This document shows positions 33,668-43,545 of a DNA stretch of 64,000 bases, one piece after another. The stretch lies in assembly GCA_018268315.1 (NCBI GenBank), contig JAFDWU010000001.1, positions 473,280 to 537,279 of the forward strand, read 5' to 3'. This stretch comes from Armatimonadota bacterium (GTDB lineage Bacteria > Armatimonadota > Fimbriimonadia > Fimbriimonadales > Fimbriimonadaceae). The notes under the pieces were generated by a model. It made no database searches and was not told where the DNA came from. It was given only the letters and a program-made list of their open reading frames with translations. The stretch's first letter is position 1, and every line of letters starts with the position of its first letter. The position numbers were made by a program, and so were the translations under genes.

Positions 33668-33849
33668 TTCGTATCTGTGGGCGCATCGGGCGCAATCCCA
33701 TCCTCCGGTAGCAGGTCGGGAATGCCGTCAACAATTCGGTAGCGGTAGCCGCACTCTGTACATTTCAGCATCTCATCTGATTCCTGCGCGAGCGGCGGTC
33801 GCGATTCGCAACGCGGGCAAGCAAGAATTTCCAGCAGCTTGGGATTCAT
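33664..33849 (-). CDS. Trm112-family small zinc-ribbon protein
   Basis: A protein of 61 residues. LLEILACPRCESRPPLAQ and LKCTECGYRYRIVDGIPDLL match the Trm112/YcaR family, with four cysteines in two CxxC knuckles. Trm112 proteins activate methyltransferases; bacterial forms are usually of unknown role. It overlaps both neighbours by four bases (ATGA at each side), so it belongs to the same transcript as the glycosyltransferase, aroQ and the peptidase. Confidence 0.9.
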   Translation of the reverse strand: MNPKLLEILACPRCESRPPLAQESDEMLKCTECGYRYRIVDGIPDLLPEDGIAPDAPTDTK

Positions 33850-34928
33850 TTTCCTGCCACCTGCCGGTACACGTTAAGCGTCGTCTCGGCGGTCTTTCGC
33901 CAAGAAAACTCTGCCTCTCGCCGGAATCCGCACTCCCGCATCTGGGCCATCTTACTCGAATTCGATAGCAGTTCCTGGATTGCCTGAGTCCAGGGACCCG
34001 GCTTGTCGGGAGGCAACACAATTGCCGCATCGCCCGCCACTTCGGGCAACGCTCCACCCGAGCTCGTGATCACGGGGCATCCGCATCGAAACGCCTCCAG
34101 AAGCGGCAAACCAAAGCCTTCATGCCAGCTTGGGCATAAGTAAGCCGAGGCCGTTGAGTAAAGCGCGCAAAGCTGCTCGTTCGTCACGTAACCCAGCGCT
34201 CTGATCCGACCGCCACCTTCTGTTCCATCCCATCCGGCCTTGCCCGTCAGGGCAAGCGGAACGCCGCGATCCATGCCAAGCACTGCGTCGACCGCCAGCT
34301 TCATGTTCTTTCGAGGCCAGCGGGTGCTAACGGTCAGTAAGAATTCCCCTTCAAGCCCAAAGTCGTTCTTCACTGTCCGCCGGGCTTCTTCCTCTTCAAC
34401 CCGCTTGATCCAGGTCGCGGCGGCAAGCGGCGTCGCTGTTACCCTGCCCTTCGCCGCCGGAATTAACCGCTCGATCTCGCCCTTCGAAGTTTCAGAGACA
34501 GTGATCACGGCCGCCGCCCTTCGTGCTGCCGCCGGAACCGTGCGGCTCAGCAGAAAGCGATCGCGCGGTTTAAACCACTCCGGCCCGATCAGAAAGCTCA
34601 CATCGTGAATCGTCGTAATTCCGCGCCGACCAGCAAGCGGGCTCAAGCTGTACTGCGTGTGGATAACATCCGCGCCCTCACGGCGGGCGAACAGCGGGAA
34701 CGAAACATAGCTCCACCACCGGCTGTTGCTTCCTGGCAGGCGCCTCCAGACAAAACGCTCGTCATTCGGCAAATCGCTCGGCTTGGGTTGGTTGGAGATA
34801 AGGAGCAAGCGAAACGAATCCGACAATTGAGACAGCCCGAATACCAAACCCGCCCAGTAGGTGCTGTCGCCGGTTGCGCTCGCGCCAATCAAGCGGGCGT
34901 CAATTGCTATGGTCAAGGTATCCGGCAT
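33846..34928 (-). CDS. Glycosyltransferase family 4 (GT1/GT4-type)
   Basis: A protein of 360 residues with the GT-B fold. IAIDARLIGASATGDSTYWA is the N-terminal start. The linker and second domain begin LLTVSTRWPRKNMKLAVDAV. The donor-binding region SWHEGFGLPLLEAFRCGCPV contains the E-x7-E motif, followed by SSGGALPEVAGDAAIVLPP. These features are typical of mannosyl- or rhamnosyltransferases working on surface polysaccharides. First gene of the operon with Trm112, aroQ, the M24 peptidase and the degenerate ABC ATPase. Sugar and acceptor are unknown. Confidence 0.92.
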   Translation of the reverse strand: MPDTLTIAIDARLIGASATGDSTYWAGLVFGLSQLSDSFRLLLISNQPKPSDLPNDERFVWRRLPGSNSRWWSYVSFPLFARREGADVIHTQYSLSPLAGRRGITTIHDVSFLIGPEWFKPRDRFLLSRTVPAAARRAAAVITVSETSKGEIERLIPAAKGRVTATPLAAATWIKRVEEEEARRTVKNDFGLEGEFLLTVSTRWPRKNMKLAVDAVLGMDRGVPLALTGKAGWDGTEGGGRIRALGYVTNEQLCALYSTASAYLCPSWHEGFGLPLLEAFRCGCPVITSSGGALPEVAGDAAIVLPPDKPGPWTQAIQELLSNSSKMAQMRECGFRREAEFSWRKTAETTLNVYRQVAGK

Positions 34929-35018
34929 GCTTCGGCCTCAGGGCAAGGTTAAGATACCGCCTCGTTCGGCTGCGGGAATCATTTGAACAGGGTAACCGTT
35001 GCAATGGGAGGCTTAATC

Positions 35019-35046
35019 TTACGATTAGTTGCGCAAATGCTAGAAT
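35019..35046 (+). promoter_or_regulatory. Possible promoter of the small anchored protein gene
   Basis: TTACGA (35019-35024) and TAGAAT (35041-35046) are separated by 16 bases, upstream of the gene at 35070. The -10 box lies inside a 10-bp palindrome TAGAATTCTA. The match to consensus is weak. Confidence 0.25.
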
Positions 35047-35069
35047 TCTAAGTACGTCGAGTTGACCCG

Positions 35070-35480
35070 ATGAAGAAAAAGACACCACCCGTGTTCACGA
35101 TCGCAGGAATCGCCATCCTTCTGACCCTCGTTTTGGCGATGAACGCCCCGAAGAACGATTTGATTAGAGGCAACGATACTGTAACAGGACATACCACCAA
35201 GGTTTCATCCAACGATATCGACAGCGCAATGCACCAAACTCAAAACAGTGGCGAGTTGCATCAAGCGGTCCCGCTAAAGGCCGACGACTCGTCAGCCCAG
35301 CACCCGGTGCTTCGGAAGAATCTCGCATTCGAACCGGGCCAGTCCGTTTTGCAGGCCCCGCCGAGCAACATCCACCCGATCGGTGAACGAGCGATCCAAG
35401 ATGCGGAGCCGGTTCGAGGTTGGTACACGAAGGAATCGGGTATCGCACAGAGAAATCAGCAGACGACTCCTGGCCGTTAG
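35070..35480 (+). CDS. Hypothetical protein with N-terminal membrane anchor
   Basis: A protein of 136 residues. A lysine-rich start and one hydrophobic helix (FTIAGIAILLTLVLAM) anchor it. The remaining 110 residues are polar, Gln/Asn/Ser-rich and probably disordered, with no recognisable motif. The gene is isolated: 141 bases separate it from the divergent glycosyltransferase, and its end overlaps the convergent ABC ATPase gene by 4 bases. I cannot assign a function. It may be a periplasm-facing tether or an accidental frame, but the initiation context is reasonable. Confidence 0.5.
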   Translation: MKKKTPPVFTIAGIAILLTLVLAMNAPKNDLIRGNDTVTGHTTKVSSNDIDSAMHQTQNSGELHQAVPLKADDSSAQHPVLRKNLAFEPGQSVLQAPPSNIHPIGERAIQDAEPVRGWYTKESGIAQRNQQTTPGR

Positions 35481-36250
35481 GTCCGCACCGAGATCCTCAG
35501 CTTGCCATTAGAATCCGTCCACCTTTCAAAGTTGGCGCTGTAGGCGTCTTCGATTCTCGTTGAGGCCATCAGTTCGCCCGCGCTTTCAGCGAAAATTCCC
35601 TCATCTCTTCCCAATAAAAGGCACTTTGAAGGTATGGCGGAAACCAGGTCAAGGTTGTGGGTCGCCAAAATCACCCCTTTGCCCTCAGAAAGCGCTGCCG
35701 ATATCAGCTTGATCAGGTTGGCTTGAGCGCCAAAGTCTTGATCCGAAAAAGGCTCGTCGAGCAGCAAAATCTGGGTCTGCTGCGCCAAAGCGCGGGCAAA
35801 TAGCACCCGTTGCTTTTCACCCCCACTTAGCTGGGTTATCGGCCTATCGGCAAAGCCAAGCATTCCACAGCTTTCCAAAGCCGCTTCCGATGCCTGCCGC
35901 CAACCCGCTTTGCCCACCACGCTGCCGCGCGCGCCCATCTGCACGATTTCTAGCGCGGAGAAATTGAAGACGTGGTTCTCTTCTTGTGGAAGCCAGGCGA
36001 TCAGCCGCGCGCGCTCCTGGTAGCCCAGAGAAGCTAAATCATGTCCCTCGACCAAAACCTTGCCGTCTAGCGCCGGCATTAACCCGGCAAGAGTTCGTAT
36101 CAGCGTGCTTTTGCCAGACCCGTTTGGGCCAATAATCTGCAGGCACTCTCCTGCCAATAGTCGGAACGATAACGGGTTCGAAAACAATGGGCCCCGATGG
36201 CCAAACCGCAGTTCCTCAACCTGCAACAAGGGGGTTTCAGTCGATGACAA
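35477..36250 (-). CDS. ABC transporter ATP-binding protein (FecE/BtuD-like)
   Basis: A protein of 257 residues. Walker A is IIGPNGSGKSTLIRTLAGL, signature QLSGGEKQRVLFARALAQQ, Walker B ILLLDEPFSDQD and switch VILATHNLDL. The Q-loop region AWLPQEENHVFNFSALEIV resembles ATPases of iron-siderophore, haem and cobalamin importers. No permease or binding protein of that class is adjacent. The TTG start at 36250 overlaps the upstream exporter gene's stop by 14 bases and has GAGG about 8 bases upstream. Substrate unknown. Confidence 0.88.
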   Translation of the reverse strand: MSSTETPLLQVEELRFGHRGPLFSNPLSFRLLAGECLQIIGPNGSGKSTLIRTLAGLMPALDGKVLVEGHDLASLGYQERARLIAWLPQEENHVFNFSALEIVQMGARGSVVGKAGWRQASEAALESCGMLGFADRPITQLSGGEKQRVLFARALAQQTQILLLDEPFSDQDFGAQANLIKLISAALSEGKGVILATHNLDLVSAIPSKCLLLGRDEGIFAESAGELMASTRIEDAYSANFERWTDSNGKLRISVRT

Positions 36251-37988
36251 CTTCCATTCCTCGCTGGCCGAACGCCTTCACCATCGCGGAGTAGACGCCG
36301 TTCTTGCGCAGCAACTCGTCGTGGCTCCCGCACTCCTCAACCTTGCCTCTGCTCAAAACGGCAATGCGACTGGCCCGGGCCGCCGTAGTGAGGCGGTGGG
36401 CGATGAACAGCGTCGTGCGCTCCTGCATCACTTCGTCGAGCGCCGACTGCACCTGCTGCTCCGACATCGCGTCGAGCGCGCTTGTCGCCTCGTCAAGCAG
36501 CAAAATCATGGGCTTACGCACCAGGGCGCGAGCAATGCTGATGCGCTGCATCTCGCCTCCGCTTAGGCGCGTTCCGCGCTCACCCAGCACGGTTTCAAAC
36601 CGCTCTGGCATCGGGTTCACAAATACATCCGCATGGGCCTGCTTCGCCGCGCTTGCAATCTCGTCGTCGGTCGCGTCGGGATCGCCAAGGCGAATGTTCT
36701 CGCTGATTGTGCCCGCAAAAAGGAAGCCCTGCTGCGGCACCACGCCAATCTGACCACGAAGCCATGCCGGATCGAGGGTGTTGATGTTCACATCGTCCAC
36801 CAGAATCTCGCCCTTGGTTACTTCGTAGAACCTCAAAAGCAGATCGGCGATCGTGCTCTTGCCGCTGCCGCTCGGGCCAACCAAAGCAAGACTCTCGCCC
36901 GGCTCGATCACAAAGCTAACGCCCTGCAAAGCCTCGGTGCCATCGGGATAGGTGAACCACACATCCCGAAACTCGATTCGGCCCTTCGGATGCGCGATGG
37001 TCTTTACACTGCTGGTGGTGGCGGCGGGAATTTCGATCTCTAATATCTCTTCGTAAATGCGATCCGTCGCTGCTTGAACCTGAGCCAACGTCTGCCGAAA
37101 TGAACCCAAATTCCTCTGACCCTGGTTGATCCCATCGAGTGCAAAAAGCGCCGCCGATAGCCGCGCAACATCCATGTGGTCGGCGATATGAAACGCGCCG
37201 AGCAGGAACACCACAAGGGCCAAGCTCACCGCGCCCAGTAGCTCAACTGAGGGCCGCAAAGAGGCGGCGCGCCGCGCCGCTTCCAGTTGGCTCTTTAGCG
37301 TGCGCGAGGTAAGCCCCCCAACTCGCTGAATCATCGTCTGCTCCGCGCCAAACGCCTTCACCACGCGCGTGCCTTGCAGCGATTCTTGAATCGTCGCGTT
37401 CAGATCGGCTAAGTCGCGCTGCACCGTCTCCTGGGCAGCCCGCATCTTTCGCGCATTCGTCTTGCTCACCACCATGAACACCGGAAACAACGCAAGCACC
37501 ACCAGGACAAGCTGGGGCAAGTAATACATAACGGTGACGGTGCCGATGGCGATCTTCACCGGGCCGTCAATGGAATCCTTCAAGACCTGCACCGCGGCCT
37601 GATACACCCCTACATCGTTCGTCAGCACGCTCTGAATCGCGCCTGCCCGCTTCTCGTTGAAGTAGCTGAGCGGCAACTGCTGGAGCTTCGTAAACAGCTT
37701 GAGCCTCAGCGCTGCCGTAAGTTCCGCCGCCGCCCTGGTCAGCAGGAACGCTTGCTGGCGAGTGAAGTAATACTTAGCCGCGAAGACCGCCACGATGCCA
37801 AAGCTGAGATAGGTCAGCCTCTCTGAGTGGTGATTCTCGATTGCCGCGATGACCTCGCGGATAAACACCGCGATGAATCCACCAAGCGCCGACGCCACTG
37901 CCGTGCAGGCAAGACCGGCGTAGATGATCCGCTTCTGCGCATCAAGCTCCAGCCGAATGCGCGGGTCAATCGACTTGAGACCGAACAA
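36237..37988 (-). CDS. ABC exporter, fused permease and ATPase (MsbA-like)
   Basis: A protein of 583 residues, the usual length for half-transporters acting as homodimers. Six membrane helices occupy residues 20-300. The ATPase has Walker A LVGPSGSGKSTIADLLLRF, signature RLSGGEMQRISIARALVRKP, Walker B ILLLDEATSALDA and the H-loop LFIAHRLTTA. Such proteins flip lipids or export hydrophobic compounds across the inner membrane; lipid A flipping by MsbA is the best-known role. The TTG start lies directly after the asnS stop, with GGAG 8 bases before it, so the genes are cotranscribed. Substrate is not determined. Confidence 0.92.
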   Translation of the reverse strand: MFGLKSIDPRIRLELDAQKRIIYAGLACTAVASALGGFIAVFIREVIAAIENHHSERLTYLSFGIVAVFAAKYYFTRQQAFLLTRAAAELTAALRLKLFTKLQQLPLSYFNEKRAGAIQSVLTNDVGVYQAAVQVLKDSIDGPVKIAIGTVTVMYYLPQLVLVVLALFPVFMVVSKTNARKMRAAQETVQRDLADLNATIQESLQGTRVVKAFGAEQTMIQRVGGLTSRTLKSQLEAARRAASLRPSVELLGAVSLALVVFLLGAFHIADHMDVARLSAALFALDGINQGQRNLGSFRQTLAQVQAATDRIYEEILEIEIPAATTSSVKTIAHPKGRIEFRDVWFTYPDGTEALQGVSFVIEPGESLALVGPSGSGKSTIADLLLRFYEVTKGEILVDDVNINTLDPAWLRGQIGVVPQQGFLFAGTISENIRLGDPDATDDEIASAAKQAHADVFVNPMPERFETVLGERGTRLSGGEMQRISIARALVRKPMILLLDEATSALDAMSEQQVQSALDEVMQERTTLFIAHRLTTAARASRIAVLSRGKVEECGSHDELLRKNGVYSAMVKAFGQRGMEVVID

Positions 37989-39392
37989 TTAGAACTCCGC
38001 CGAACCCGGCGTGCGATGATACGGAATCACGTCGCGAATGTTCTTCATGCCGGTAATGTACATCAGCAGCCGCTCGAACCCTAGGCCAAAGCCTGCATGA
38101 GGAACGCTGCCGTACCTTCGCAGGTCGAGATACCACCAGTACGCCTCAATCGGAAGCCCAAGTTCCTTAATGCGAGCTTCCAGCACATCAAGCCGCTCTT
38201 CGCGCTGCGATCCGCCAATGATCTCGCCAATTCGCGGCGCCAGCACGTCCATCGCCCGAACCGTCTTGCCATCCTCGTTCTGCCGCATATAGAACGCCTT
38301 GATTTCTTTCGGGTAGTCGGTCAGGATCACCGGTCGCCCGACCTTCTTCTCCGTCAGCCATCGCTCGTGCTCGCTCTGAAGGTCCGTTCCCCAGCCAACT
38401 GGGAACTCAAACGATTCCCCGCTTGCTTCCAGCATCTTCACCGCTTCGGTGTAGGTCAACCGCTCAAATGGGCTGTTCACAACATGGTTCAGGGTTTCAA
38501 AAAGAGTCGGCTCAATGCGCTGGTTGAAGAACTCGAAATCCTTGGGGCATCGCTCCATCACCGTCGCGATGACTTCCTTCAGGAACTCCTCCGCTAGGTT
38601 CATGTTCCCTTCAAGCGAGCAGAATGCCATCTCAGGCTCCACCATCCAGAATTCGGCAAGATGCCTTGCCGAATTGCTATTCTCGGCGCGGAACGTTGGG
38701 CCGAAGGTGTAAACGTTGGTTAAGCCCAACGCAAGCGTTTCCGCTTCAAGCTGGCCGCTAACCGTTAGGTAGGACGGCTTGCCAAAGAAATCTTCGGCGG
38801 GGTCTGTCTTGTCCAGCTTGTAACGCAGTCCGTCCTTCGTCTCCTCGTGCCCAACCAGGGTCGTGACTTGGAACATCGCGCCCGCGCCCTCGGCGTCGCT
38901 TGCCGTGATGATGGGAGTGTTGATGTAGTTGAAGCCGCGCTTTTGAAAGAACTGATGGATGGCATCGGCCGCCGCGTTACGGACGCGGAACACCGCGCCG
39001 AATGTATTGCCCCGGCCTCGGAGGTGCCCTATTTCGCGCAGGAACTCCATCGTCGCGCCCTTCTTCTGCAGCGGATATTCGGCCGGGTCGGCCGGTCCGT
39101 AAACCTCCGCGCCAGAGGCCAGCAGCTCAATCGGCTGGTTCTCGCCTGGCGACTGCACGATCTCGCCATCAAAGCGCACACTCGCGCCGGTGGTCAGAGT
39201 TTTCAGCACAGCTTCAGATAGCAAGCCCTCAGGGATAACGACCTGCAAATCCTGGAACGTCGAGCCATCGCTTAGCTGCACGAAGTGCACCGTCTTGCTG
39301 TCGCGGCGGGTCTTAATCCAGCCGTACGCGGAAGTCTTGCTTCCGGGGGCCAGATTGAACAGGTCTCGCAAATATGTGCGCCGATAATCCAT
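37989..39392 (-). CDS. asnS: Asparagine-tRNA ligase
   Basis: A protein of 467 residues. It charges tRNA-Asn with asparagine. An N-terminal OB-fold ([20 protein letters not shown]) binds the anticodon. The class II catalytic domain follows with motif 2 ([20 protein letters not shown], which has the asparaginyl-specific FRAENS) and motif 3 ([15 protein letters not shown]). Full length for the family. It lies 13 bases downstream of selB on the same strand. Presence of AsnS means direct charging of tRNA-Asn is available. Confidence 0.97.
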   Translation of the reverse strand: MDYRRTYLRDLFNLAPGSKTSAYGWIKTRRDSKTVHFVQLSDGSTFQDLQVVIPEGLLSEAVLKTLTTGASVRFDGEIVQSPGENQPIELLASGAEVYGPADPAEYPLQKKGATMEFLREIGHLRGRGNTFGAVFRVRNAAADAIHQFFQKRGFNYINTPIITASDAEGAGAMFQVTTLVGHEETKDGLRYKLDKTDPAEDFFGKPSYLTVSGQLEAETLALGLTNVYTFGPTFRAENSNSARHLAEFWMVEPEMAFCSLEGNMNLAEEFLKEVIATVMERCPKDFEFFNQRIEPTLFETLNHVVNSPFERLTYTEAVKMLEASGESFEFPVGWGTDLQSEHERWLTEKKVGRPVILTDYPKEIKAFYMRQNEDGKTVRAMDVLAPRIGEIIGGSQREERLDVLEARIKELGLPIEAYWWYLDLRRYGSVPHAGFGLGFERLLMYITGMKNIRDVIPYHRTPGSAEF

Positions 39393-39405
39393 GGAAGGCG
39401 GCAGT

Positions 39406-41253
39406 TTACCGGTTCGGTTCCGTCACCCTGAGATCATCCCTTCGATGAGTGACCTTGATTGAGTCGAGATACTCCAGAAGCGGAATGGCGTACTTGCGGC
39501 TGGTTTGAAGGTGCTCCTTGAATTGCGCCGCCGAAAACGGCCCTTTGCCGCCAAGTTCTTGGGCCGCCGAAATGATGGCTGCCATCTGACGCTTGGTGTA
39601 ATAGATTTCGGGAGTAACGCGTACGGTCTGCCCGGCAACCTCGCCCAACTTAAGAATCTCCTCGACCGCCTGCGACGGTATGCGAAGCTTCTCCGCAATC
39701 TCCCGCACTCCCGGCACGTTCACCTTCTCCACTTCAAGAGCTTCGAGCACCCGCGCTAACAACTGGGACTGGCGGTCCGCAAGCTGCACCGTGAACCCGG
39801 TTAGCCTGACCCCGCCTTCCGCAACGACTACTTTGCCCATCAGGGCAGCCCGGGCAAACAGGCGATCCAAAACCTTTCCCCGCCACGGAATACCCACCTT
39901 TTCGGCAACCGTTTCGGGGCGCTGCCAAGGGGTCTTGGGTTCTTTTGCATGCAGTTCCTGCAAGGCGATAAGCGCCTGCTTAAGCGTTTCTAAGGCTGAG
40001 GCGGTGGTCACCCACGTTCCCGCAAAGCTGACCGCCTTCTTCTCCTTCAGCAGGGTCTCAAAGACCCCGCCAAGCTGCTGCGCGGATTGCCCCATCTCTC
40101 TGCAAATCGCTTCCGAGGTCATGCCAAATGGCTTCGAGGCAATCAGCATTAGAATCTGCTCATCTACCGTTTGTCCGGCCGGTGTGACCGGCTGGCCCTT
40201 GCGCCTTGCCCTCGCAACCGGGTTTGTAACGAGACCGCCTGCAATCAGTTCGAGCGTACTTAGCGCTCGAATAATCACCGCCTGGCCCTCGACGATGGCT
40301 ATCGGCTTGTCCAGCCTTATCTGGACTAACTCTGGCTCAACCTCAGAAAGAAACATCTTCCCGGATTCCTCCGCCGTGCCAACCGCAACTCGCACCACCA
40401 TGCCGTGCTTTGCTTCGCCAACAAACCTAACACGCGCATCAAACACCCGAGATTCAAAAACGACATTCTGAGCGCCTACAATCTGCCCTCTTTCCAGTTG
40501 TTCAGCCTCAACTCCTGCTAAATTAAGCCCGAGTCGACAGCACGCTGCAGCTGAATCCAGTGTTTCACCGTGCGACTGGAGCGCCCTCACCCTTACGCGA
40601 ACGCTGCCCGGCATCAAGATCGCCTCCGCGCCCGGCGCAACTTCGCCTCGGCAAAGCGTCCCCGTCACCACCGTCCCATGCCCCTTCGCCACAAACACGC
40701 GATCAATAGGCAAATACCAAGTGCCAGACTTGCCGGGCTCAAAGCTCTGCAGCGCCGAATCCAGCGAGGACCGAAGCTCATCAAAGCCGCTACCTGTTGC
40801 TGTCGAAGTCTCAATCAACGGACATCCCGCGAACCGAGTTGATGACAGCAATTCCGTCACCGCAAACCGTGCGGCTTCAATCTGAGCCTCATCGGCCCGA
40901 TCCGAGCGGGTGAGCGCGACCACAATGCCGTGAACGGGCAACAGGTCGAGAATCTGGGCATGCTCGATAGTCTGAGGCTTCACCCCCTCGTCGGCGGCTA
41001 CACAAAGAATCGCGAGCTCAACCCCCAGCGCGCCTGCCAACATGTTGCTCAGGAACCGCTCATGGCCAGGCACATCCACAATCGAGACTCGTCCCACCTG
41101 AGGAAGGTCGAGATAGGCAAAGCCAAGGTCGATCGTCATGCCCCGCTCCTTTTCTTCCGGCAAGCGGTCGGCGTCGATCCCGGTTAGAGCCCGAATGAGC
41201 GAGGTCTTGCCGTGGTCCACATGACCCGCGGTGCCAATGATGCGCGGCCTCAT
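39406..41253 (-). CDS. selB: Selenocysteine-specific elongation factor SelB
   Basis: A protein of 615 residues. An EF-Tu-like GTPase domain begins at [20 protein letters not shown], with [15 protein letters not shown] and switch region [16 protein letters not shown], all typical of SelB. The C-terminal half has winged-helix domains (residues 380-610) that bind the SECIS RNA element. SelB delivers selenocysteyl-tRNA to in-frame UGA codons. The ATG at 41253 overlaps the stop of the Ntn hydrolase gene as ATGA. No selA, selD, tRNA-Sec or obvious selenoprotein gene is in the window. Confidence 0.95.
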   Translation of the reverse strand: MRPRIIGTAGHVDHGKTSLIRALTGIDADRLPEEKERGMTIDLGFAYLDLPQVGRVSIVDVPGHERFLSNMLAGALGVELAILCVAADEGVKPQTIEHAQILDLLPVHGIVVALTRSDRADEAQIEAARFAVTELLSSTRFAGCPLIETSTATGSGFDELRSSLDSALQSFEPGKSGTWYLPIDRVFVAKGHGTVVTGTLCRGEVAPGAEAILMPGSVRVRVRALQSHGETLDSAAACCRLGLNLAGVEAEQLERGQIVGAQNVVFESRVFDARVRFVGEAKHGMVVRVAVGTAEESGKMFLSEVEPELVQIRLDKPIAIVEGQAVIIRALSTLELIAGGLVTNPVARARRKGQPVTPAGQTVDEQILMLIASKPFGMTSEAICREMGQSAQQLGGVFETLLKEKKAVSFAGTWVTTASALETLKQALIALQELHAKEPKTPWQRPETVAEKVGIPWRGKVLDRLFARAALMGKVVVAEGGVRLTGFTVQLADRQSQLLARVLEALEVEKVNVPGVREIAEKLRIPSQAVEEILKLGEVAGQTVRVTPEIYYTKRQMAAIISAAQELGGKGPFSAAQFKEHLQTSRKYAIPLLEYLDSIKVTHRRDDLRVTEPNR

Positions 41254-42134
41254 CTGGCGATCGGCTCGAACCGGTGCAAAGTCGGTTCCCCATCCCGCCA
41301 AACCCATAGCGGAAACACATCGTTCGTGCAGGCGGCGCCAAACGAGCCATCTTTGCCCAGCGCCAGCACCACGCACATCATGTCCAGCGAGGCGGGCTGC
41401 CGCCGCACGATCTGCCTCATCGTCTCTTCGCACGCCTCTTGAGGCGTCAGGCCCCGGCGCATGCCCTCAACCGCCCGGAATGAGGCCATTCCTTTCCAAA
41501 GCTCCTCGCCGTACCCGGTCGCGCCAGCCGCGCCAACCTCGTCATCCGCATAAATCCCCGCCCCAATGATCGGCGAATCGCCAACCCGTCCGGGCTTCTT
41601 CCAGGCAAGGCCACTCGTTGCGCTGCCCGCTACAAAGTGCCCATCCTGCAACCCGAGCATCGTCACCGTATCGCCATGGTGCTCTTCCACCGCGTGCACA
41701 TATCGCTTCTCGGCCTCTTCCGGCCGCGACCGCCATTCGTTGTAGCGGCGGATATTCTCCGCCGTCATCAAGTTCTGAGGCTGAAAGCCCTGCTCGATCG
41801 CAAAACGCCGAGCCTGCTCGCCCGCCAGCATCACATGCTTGGTCTTCTGCATCACCTTGCGAGCAATCTTGATGGCAGGGCAAATCCCGCGCACCGCGCA
41901 AACCGCGCCCGCTCGTAAGTCGCGGCCATCCATGATCGCTGCGTCCAACTCAACCTCGCCGTCGCTATTCGGCAGCGATCCCAGCCCGATTGCGACCAGC
42001 GAAGGGTCCAATTCCGCCGCCGAGAGGCCCTCTTCAATCACGGTCATCAGGTCGTGCCCCGCCTTGTAACGGGCTATCGCCTCGCGAATTGCGACCTCGC
42101 CGGGAGCTTCCCAGGTTGAAAGAAGGGTTGTCAT
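41250..42134 (-). CDS. Isoaspartyl peptidase/glycosylasparaginase-type Ntn hydrolase
   Basis: A protein of 294 residues. HHGDTVTMLGLQDGHFVAGS contains the GDT site where the precursor cleaves itself, leaving threonine as nucleophile. SGLAWKKPGRVGDSPIIGAG and the following GAGIYADDE are the glycosylasparaginase signature. The first half gives the alpha chain (residues 1 to about 151). The family removes asparagine-linked glycan remnants or cleaves isoaspartyl peptides; in bacteria the second role is likelier. No signal peptide is visible, although relatives are often exported. Cotranscribed with selB by a four-base overlap. Confidence 0.9.
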   Translation of the reverse strand: MTTLLSTWEAPGEVAIREAIARYKAGHDLMTVIEEGLSAAELDPSLVAIGLGSLPNSDGEVELDAAIMDGRDLRAGAVCAVRGICPAIKIARKVMQKTKHVMLAGEQARRFAIEQGFQPQNLMTAENIRRYNEWRSRPEEAEKRYVHAVEEHHGDTVTMLGLQDGHFVAGSATSGLAWKKPGRVGDSPIIGAGIYADDEVGAAGATGYGEELWKGMASFRAVEGMRRGLTPQEACEETMRQIVRRQPASLDMMCVVLALGKDGSFGAACTNDVFPLWVWRDGEPTLHRFEPIAR

Positions 42135-42220
42135 GCCAACCCGAAGATACCGCTTGCTCTTAATCTTTAGCTTGCTTTCGTCCAGTCGGAACGTTCTTGC
42201 CGTCTATGATTTAGTATCGA

Positions 42221-43522
42221 ATGGCAGAAACATCTGGAATCTATGCCCTCATCAGCGTTCTGCTAATCCTGCTTAACGGCTTCTTCGTAGCATCTGAGTA
42301 CGCCCTCATCTCTGCCCGGCGAACCCGGCTTGAGGCGCTTTCGCGCAGAGGCTCCAAAAGCGCGCCCGGCCTTTTGCGCGCGCTTGAGAACATCACGCCG
42401 TTGGTCGCTGCGGCTCAGGTTGCCATCACCATGCTTGGAATCGGTATTGGTTCTATCACCGAGCCCTACGTGACTCATTTGCTCGTCGGCATCCTCGGGC
42501 AAACCCCTGCCCACAGCCTTAGCTATCTGCTTGCCTTCGTGATCGTCACCTTCTTGGTCGTGGTAGTCGGCGAACTTGTGCCCAAATATGTGGTGCTCCG
42601 CCACGCGGATCGGTCCGCCCTCATTACGTACCGTGGCCTTGTCGCCACCAGCACAATATTCCGCCCGATCACGTGGTTGGCGCAAGCCACCGCGGGCGCC
42701 CTGCTTAAACCGTTCGGCATCAACATCAAGGAAGAGGAAGGGGATGTCCTTTCGAAGGAAGAGGTCCTTGGCATGCTGCAGTCCGGAAGCGCGCAGGGAC
42801 TTGAGAAAGATCACGCCGAGCTAGTTACCCGGGCGCTTCGCATCGATCAGCTTGATGCTGGCGACATCATGATCCACCGACTCGATGTGAAGTGGTTAGA
42901 CGCTACGTGGGACCGCTCGAAGGTCATCGAGAAGATCAAGCAGATCCCGTTCACGCGACTGCCCCTTTGCCGAGGCGACATCGACGATGTGGTTGGCATC
43001 GTGTATCTGCACGACATCGTGAAGCACTGGGACGACCCTGATTTCTCGCTTGAAAAGATCGCTCGGTCTGCCGTGATGGTGCCGGAAAACCTGCCCATTG
43101 GCAAGATCGTCGCGCAGATGCGCGACAACAAAACCCAAATGCTAATCGTGCTGGATGAATACGGCGGAATGAGTGGGCTCCTAACCCTGGAAGATGTCGT
43201 CGAAGAAGTATTTGGCGAGCTGCAAGACTCTGTAGAAAGCGAACGCCCTGCCATTGAGGTCATCGCGAGCGGGCGCGTTTCCGTACGAGCGGACCTCCGC
43301 TATGACGAACTGCTTGCGGGCCTCAAAATCGAGACCCAGGATCCCGAGGTCAATACCGAATCCTTGGCCCAGATCATCGTCGAATCTCTCGGCAGAACTC
43401 CGCGTCCTGGCGACTCAGTTGACCTTCCCATCGGCAACGCCCGCGTTGAAAATGTCACCCGACGGCGCATCACTCGCATCGCTATTACCCTCAACCCGCC
43501 TGAGAGCCCAGAGGAAGAATAG
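42221..43522 (+). CDS. Hemolysin-like membrane protein with DUF21, CBS pair and CorC domain
   Basis: A protein of 433 residues. The N-terminal DUF21/CNNM membrane domain (four helices, residues 5-165) begins IYALISVLLILLNGFFVASE. The cytoplasmic part has a CBS pair: DIMIHRLDVKWLDATWDRSK and IVLDEYGGMSGLLTLEDVVE. The C-terminal CorC/HlyC domain follows (PRPGDSVDLPIGNARVENVT). Related proteins (YtfL, MpfA, CNNM) take part in magnesium or sodium-linked transport. The haemolysin name is historical only. The gene is plus strand, divergent from the Ntn hydrolase gene. Confidence 0.93.
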   Translation: MAETSGIYALISVLLILLNGFFVASEYALISARRTRLEALSRRGSKSAPGLLRALENITPLVAAAQVAITMLGIGIGSITEPYVTHLLVGILGQTPAHSLSYLLAFVIVTFLVVVVGELVPKYVVLRHADRSALITYRGLVATSTIFRPITWLAQATAGALLKPFGINIKEEEGDVLSKEEVLGMLQSGSAQGLEKDHAELVTRALRIDQLDAGDIMIHRLDVKWLDATWDRSKVIEKIKQIPFTRLPLCRGDIDDVVGIVYLHDIVKHWDDPDFSLEKIARSAVMVPENLPIGKIVAQMRDNKTQMLIVLDEYGGMSGLLTLEDVVEEVFGELQDSVESERPAIEVIASGRVSVRADLRYDELLAGLKIETQDPEVNTESLAQIIVESLGRTPRPGDSVDLPIGNARVENVTRRRITRIAITLNPPESPEEE

Positions 43523-43545
43523 CCAGCCAAGGTAAAGTCGGCGGA

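Noticed and set aside
35477-37988. One ABC system from the two neighbouring transporter genes
   Set aside because: The exporter is a self-sufficient half-transporter, and the lone ATPase is of the importer type without its permease, so they are probably only cotranscribed.
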